Of a stretch of DNA of 6,808 bases, positions 4,701 to 6,808 are shown one piece after another. Both the position numbers and the translations under genes were made by a program. The stretch's first letter is position 1. Each line of letters starts with the position of its first letter. The stretch lies in assembly GCA_002482775.1 (NCBI GenBank), contig DLGQ01000013.1, positions 88,110-94,917 of the forward strand, written 5' to 3'. The notes under the pieces were generated by a model. That model saw only the letters and a program-made list of their open reading frames with translations, was not told the DNA's origin and did not search any database. The stretch is from Flavobacteriales bacterium UBA7690. GTDB lineage: Bacteria; Bacteroidota; Bacteroidia; Flavobacteriales_F; PHOS-HE28.

Positions 4701-6808
4701 CACCTTGGCAGAGAACGAGATCAGCACCAAGGTCAACAGCCCCAGGTGAGGCGTAGGAAACATCCACAGCATCCGTGGCGGTGCAGTTGGCAGCGTTCGC
4801 AACGGTTACGCTGTATGTTCCGCCGCTTGTCACGGTGATGGTGGGCGTGGCCGCACCACTGCTCCACGCGTAGGAGAGACCGGGTCCGGTGGCATCCAGA
4901 ACGACATCTTCACCGGGGCACAACAACACATCGTTGCCAAGTGCAACGGTGGGCAATGCGGCGACGGTAACTGCGATGGCATCATTCACCGTACAGGTTC
5001 CTTGCGTCACCACGACGGAGTAATTTCCTCCAGCGGCCACGGTGATGGTGGGCGTGCCTTCCCCGGTGCTCCAGGCATAAGTTGCACCCGCTGTTGTAGC
5101 ATCCAACGTGATCGATGTGCCTTGGCAGATGGTGGTGTCCGCGCCTAGATCGATCGGTGTCGGTGCCGCATACGTCACATCGATCACGTCGGTAGCGATG
5201 CAGCCGTTGGCATCGGTGAGTTGTACATCGTAGGTGCCGTCGGTGGTCACGGTGTAGGTGGCATTCGTAGAGCCGTCTTGCCATACGTAGCTCGCACCCG
5301 TCTGCGCGGCATCCAGTACGAGTTGGGTTCCAGGGCAAAGCGTCACGTCAGCACCCAGGACCACCGACGCTGCCGGCCAAGCGCTCACGATGATGTTATC
5401 GGTGCTGCTGCAGTTGTTGGCGGTCACCGTCACATCATAACTCCCCGGTCCTACATCGATGGTGGCCGTTTGCACGCCGGTGCTCCAGGAATATGTCGCC
5501 CCCGCCGTGGTGGCATCCAATGTCACTTGCGTCCCGGGGCAGATCGTCTGGTCAACACCGAGGTCGAACACGGGCAACGGTGTCACGATCACGTCGATGG
5601 AATCGCGAACCACGCAACCGTTCAAGGTGACATCGACCCAGTATGTTCCTCCGGTGGAAACACCGATCGTGGCGGTGCTGGCACCCGTGTTCCATGTGTA
5701 TGTCGATCCCGCTACAACGGCGCCGATCGTGGTCGCTTGCCCTGCGCAGATCGGTACGTCCGGTCCCAGGTCCACGGTCTGCAAAGTGTGGTGCGTTAGC
5801 GTGAAGCTGTCCGACGTGGTGCAGCCATTCACGGTCACCGCTACGGTGTATAGGCCTTCCGCCGTTGCATCGAATGTTGGTTGGGTGGATCCATCCTGCC
5901 AGACATAGGATCCGCCCGCCGTGGTTACATCGAGCGTTACCGTGGTGCCGGGACAAACGGTCTGGTCGGGGCCGAGATCCACCACCGGAAGTGGCCTGAA
6001 GTTGACGTCAACAGCATCGCTCGCGCCGCAATCATCCACGGTTACCGTTACGCTGTACGTACCATTGGTAGTGGGAGTGAAGGTCGCGCCGGTGGAACCA
6101 TCCTGCCACACGTAACTGCCTCCTGGTGTGGTTGCGTCCAGCAACACCGGGATGTCCGCACAAACGTCGACGTCCGCACCAAGATCCACCACAGGAAGGG
6201 GCGTGTACGCGATGTCCACAGCATCACTGGCCGGGCAGTTGTTCCGTGTTACCTGCACCGAATAGGTTCCTGGGCCGGTGACCGTGTAGCTGCTGTTCAC
6301 ACTACCATCTTGCCATACGTAGGTCGCACCCGGCAGCCCAGCGTTCAATGTCACCGTCTCGCCTACGCAGAGCGTTTGGTCCGGCCCCAGGTTCACCGCG
6401 GGCAATGCGTTGTAGTTCACCGTGATCGCATCGGTGGCGGAGCACCCGTTGGCGGTGACCGTTACACTGTAGGTTCCCTGACCGCTCACCACGAAACCCG
6501 GGTTGGTGGAGCCGTCTTGCCACAGGTAGGTGCCGCCCGGAACGGCGGCGTCCAGCACCAGGTTCTGCCCGTTGCATAATGTGGCATTGGGCCCCAGGTC
6601 CACCACAGGAAGCGGGGTCACGCTCACGTTCACTTCATCACGCAAACGCATGGTGCCCTGCATGGTCACATCATCCAGACCGAAATCGTTGCCGATGCCA
6701 TCTCCGGACATCACACGCAGGCAGATGCTGGCGTTGGTTACGCCTACACCCGAAGTCCATGGTTGGGTGATCGCCTGCCACCCGGCATTGAATGCAGGCA
6801 GGTTCACT
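1756..6808 (-). CDS. Giant Ig/PKD-like repeat protein with T9SS type B C-terminal sorting domain, 5' end outside window
   Basis: Partial gene on the minus strand. The first complete codon is 6807-6805 and the stop is TGA at 1758-1756, giving 1,683 visible residues. That first codon is GTG, but it falls inside a folded domain with no signal peptide, so it is not the start. Order of parts: residues 1-65, end of a jelly-roll-like domain (GIGNDFGLDDV); residues 66-1589, 22 tandem Ig/PKD-like domains; residues 1590-1683, a CHU_C/gliding-motility C-terminal domain (VPNAFTPNG, FDRWGERI, WDGSYNG, DGVYVWTLNY, GHVTLLR). Proteins of this build are carried across the outer membrane by the type IX secretion system and stay on the surface or are released; many are adhesins or belong to gliding and attachment functions. 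A role in adhesion is inferred from architecture, as no ligand-binding site can be recognised. The array has no lysine, two cysteines per domain, and signs of recent internal duplication. Confidence 0.93.
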   Translation of the reverse strand, partial: VNLPAFNAGWQAITQPWTSGVGVTNASICLRVMSGDGIGNDFGLDDVTMQGTMRLRDEVNVSVTPLPVVDLGPNATLCNGQNLVLDAAVPGGTYLWQDGSTNPGFVVSGQGTYSVTVTANGCSATDAITVNYNALPAVNLGPDQTLCVGETVTLNAGLPGATYVWQDGSVNSSYTVTGPGTYSVQVTRNNCPASDAVDIAYTPLPVVDLGADVDVCADIPVLLDATTPGGSYVWQDGSTGATFTPTTNGTYSVTVTVDDCGASDAVDVNFRPLPVVDLGPDQTVCPGTTVTLDVTTAGGSYVWQDGSTQPTFDATAEGLYTVAVTVNGCTTSDSFTLTHHTLQTVDLGPDVPICAGQATTIGAVVAGSTYTWNTGASTATIGVSTGGTYWVDVTLNGCVVRDSIDVIVTPLPVFDLGVDQTICPGTQVTLDATTAGATYSWSTGVQTATIDVGPGSYDVTVTANNCSSTDNIIVSAWPAASVVLGADVTLCPGTQLVLDAAQTGASYVWQDGSTNATYTVTTDGTYDVQLTDANGCIATDVIDVTYAAPTPIDLGADTTICQGTSITLDATTAGATYAWSTGEGTPTITVAAGGNYSVVVTQGTCTVNDAIAVTVAALPTVALGNDVLLCPGEDVVLDATGPGLSYAWSSGAATPTITVTSGGTYSVTVANAANCTATDAVDVSYASPGAVDLGADLVLCQGESATLDATLPGATYAWSTGAATPTISVNTSGTFSVTVTQGTCSVADQVDVLVNPMPQVDLGNDVTLCAGEDITLDATWPGASYDWSNGASSATITVTTSGTYSVDVDLNGCIVSDAITVTVLSATSVDLGPDQDICEGEQVVLDATTPGSSYVWNNGASTSTITVTTSGTYSVTVSTGLCSVTDQVDVLVNPMPQVDLGNDVTLCAGEDITLDATWPGASYTWSNGASSATITVTTSGTYSVDVDLNGCIASDAITVTVLSATSVDLGPDQEICEGEQVVLDATTLGASYLWSTGETSASITVVASETYSVTVSVAQCDVSDEVDVLVNPSPQIDLGADQIFCSGETGTTLDATWPGATYLWSTGATTGTIDVTSNGEYTVDVDLNGCTTSDAVTITFGSFSYDLGADTTLCPGGTLLLGTGLPSGTATWNDTEVSNTFMVGTAGTYRLHFTSTSGCDVRDTIVVEYVDPGPFDLGPDQTLCEGEQLQLDATLNGATHLWEDGATDPVRTVSTTGTYSVEASIGECVLADAITITFDPLPTVDIGADVSLCPGTTTTFDATTANATYTWQNGTTGATFTASSAGLVTVEVTVNGCSSTDEAVVILLDGPDLALGSDTTICAGADLLLVVNEPGTTYAWDDGSQTDQRVVGSEGVYWVDATRNSCTLRDSIYVNVFSPDDLDIGADRMICAGSTTTLDATYPGANYLWNTGASSSTIVVSTAGMYSVTMEVSGCVAEDEVLIDVLTIRAPELGADRTICEGGSLELSIEPTAASILWSTGETSSTITVDEAGTYTVTIDSLGCTASDVVLVRTTPMTTQLDLGPDRELCSGVMDILGTPAIPGATFTWSTGAIGPWISIDAPGTYSVHATGQCIDARASIVVEPADCGTYVFVPNAFTPNGDDDNDMFLPSISGPLDQYRLDIFDRWGERIHTSTDRYAGWDGSYNGVVSQDGVYVWTLNYRVLGPEGVKSERLIGHVTLLR
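1759..2040 (-). other. T9SS type B sorting domain (CHU_C / gliding-motility C-terminal domain)
   Basis: The last 94 residues follow the type B C-terminal domain closely: opening strand VFVPNAFTPNG, an Asp-rich loop (DDDND), then YRLDIFDRWGERIH, the W-D-G-x-x-N-G turn (GWDGSYNG), DGVYVWTLNY, and the closing strand GHVTLLR at the extreme C-terminus. In characterised type IX systems such domains direct substrates through the outer-membrane translocon; type B domains work with PorP/SprF-type partners. The common loop is PNGDGxND, whereas here it reads PNGDDDND with Asp in place of Gly, a variation I regard as tolerated. No secretion component is encoded in the window. Confidence 0.93.
3846..4152 (-). 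repeat. Near-identical 307-bp repeat, copy A (period 414 bp)
   Basis: Covers domain 13 and flanking parts of domains 14 and 12. It matches 4260-4566 at an offset of exactly 414 bp, equal to two 69-residue domains. I counted about 11 mismatches by eye (about 96% identity), with no gaps. Identity falls off sharply on both sides. Several mismatches are silent; one cluster of three bases (copy A CACGTG versus copy B CAGTCG) changes Thr to Asp next to the conserved Trp. Confidence 0.88.
4260..4566 (-). repeat. Near-identical 307-bp repeat, copy B (period 414 bp)
   Basis: Partner of 3846-4152, covering domain 11 and flanking parts of domains 12 and 10. Domains 11 and 13 are identical at protein level except for two residues (SYDW versus SYTW, and CIVSD versus CIASD). 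The most recent event could be a two-domain unequal crossover followed by divergence of the remaining roughly 107 bp, or gene conversion limited to these 307 bp. Confidence 0.88.
6613..6807 (-). other. C-terminal end of a jelly-roll / carbohydrate-binding-like domain
   Basis: The 65 residues before the repeat array read ...GWQAITQPWTSG...ASICLRVMSGDGIGNDFGLDDVTMQG. The pattern W-x-x-[IL]-T, then a hydrophobic strand, a G-x-G-N-D-F-x-L-D-D-[IV] turn and a final strand is the usual close of jelly-roll modules found ahead of repeats in Bacteroidota secreted proteins. In the best-known relatives the Asp-rich turn sits near a structural calcium. Only the last strands are inside the window, so the ligand (sugar or other) and the exact family cannot be decided. 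Confidence 0.55.

Larger units (their letters stand above)
2041..6612 (-). repeat. 22 tandem Ig/PKD-like domains, about 69 residues (207 bp) each
   Basis: Domains numbered from the N-terminal side start at 6612, 6405, 6198, 5991, 5784, 5577, 5373, 5163, 4956, 4746, 4539, 4332, 4125, 3918, 3711, 3501, 3291, 3087, 2880, 2673, 2466 and 2259. Lengths are 69 residues except 68 (domains 6, 17), 70 (7, 9, 15, 16) and 73 (22). Consensus: x-x-x-V-D-L-G-x-D-x-T-[LI]-C-x-G-x-x-x-x-L-D-A-T, then G-A-[ST]-Y-x-W-x-x-G, T-[IY]-x-V-x-x-x-G-T-Y-x-V-x-V, N-x-C, and D-x-[IV]-x-V. Cys at about 13 and 57 and Trp at about 31 are present in all 22. This is the beta-sandwich repeat common in Bacteroidota surface proteins, usually annotated as PKD or Ig-like. 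Repeated beta-sandwiches of this kind normally form a long stalk; that role is inferred. Confidence 0.9.

Noticed and set aside
5881..6579. Long open frame on the plus strand (232 codons) opposite the repeat array; similar ones at 2039-2590, 3208-3762 and 5221-5799
   Set aside because: They are antisense to strongly supported, repeat-structured coding sequence and their translations resemble no known family. They arise because the G+C-rich repeats are poor in stop codons and recur at a period divisible by three.
6805..6807. GTG as translation start of the minus-strand protein
   Set aside because: It falls inside a jelly-roll-like fold with no signal peptide following, which a type IX substrate needs; the frame simply runs off the window.
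1756..6808. Naming the gene sprB or another known gliding adhesin
   Set aside because: The sorting domain is shared by many Bacteroidota surface proteins, and the 69-residue Ig/PKD-like repeats differ from the shorter SprB repeat; no gene symbol is justified.

Overview
This window carries two large convergent genes and almost no non-coding DNA. Both genes run off the window at their 5' ends, so neither promoter, start codon nor signal peptide is visible. The right-hand gene ends in a gliding-motility-type C-terminal sorting domain (type IX secretion, type B), which places the DNA in the Bacteroidota. Base composition is fairly high in G+C for that phylum (one 60-base line I counted gave 60%). 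That would suit a G+C-rich, possibly uncultured lineage, but the sequence alone does not fix the genus.

Layout. Positions 1-1767 (+) hold a protein with about five TPR-like helical hairpins followed by eleven WG-type beta repeats and a degenerate twelfth. Positions 1756-6808 (-) hold the C-terminal 1,683 residues of a giant secreted or surface protein. Read from its N-terminal side these are the end of a jelly-roll-like domain (6613-6807), 22 tandem Ig/PKD-like domains of 68-73 residues (2041-6612), and a CHU_C / type B sorting domain (1759-2040). The two reading frames overlap tail to tail by 12 bp.

How they work together. Convergent orientation means they are not one operon, and nothing in the sequence shows that the products interact. 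The minus-strand protein is best read as a cell-surface or secreted adhesin-like filament exported by the type IX system. The plus-strand protein is a repeat scaffold of unknown role.

Most notable observations. The 22-domain array contains no lysine at all, and a 748-residue stretch within it contains no lysine, arginine or histidine. Every one of the 22 domains keeps the same two cysteines and one tryptophan. The centre of the array shows a two-domain (about 414 bp) higher-order period, with a 307-bp segment repeated at about 96% identity. I did not find an undescribed multi-gene system, RNA gene, CRISPR array or mobile element here.
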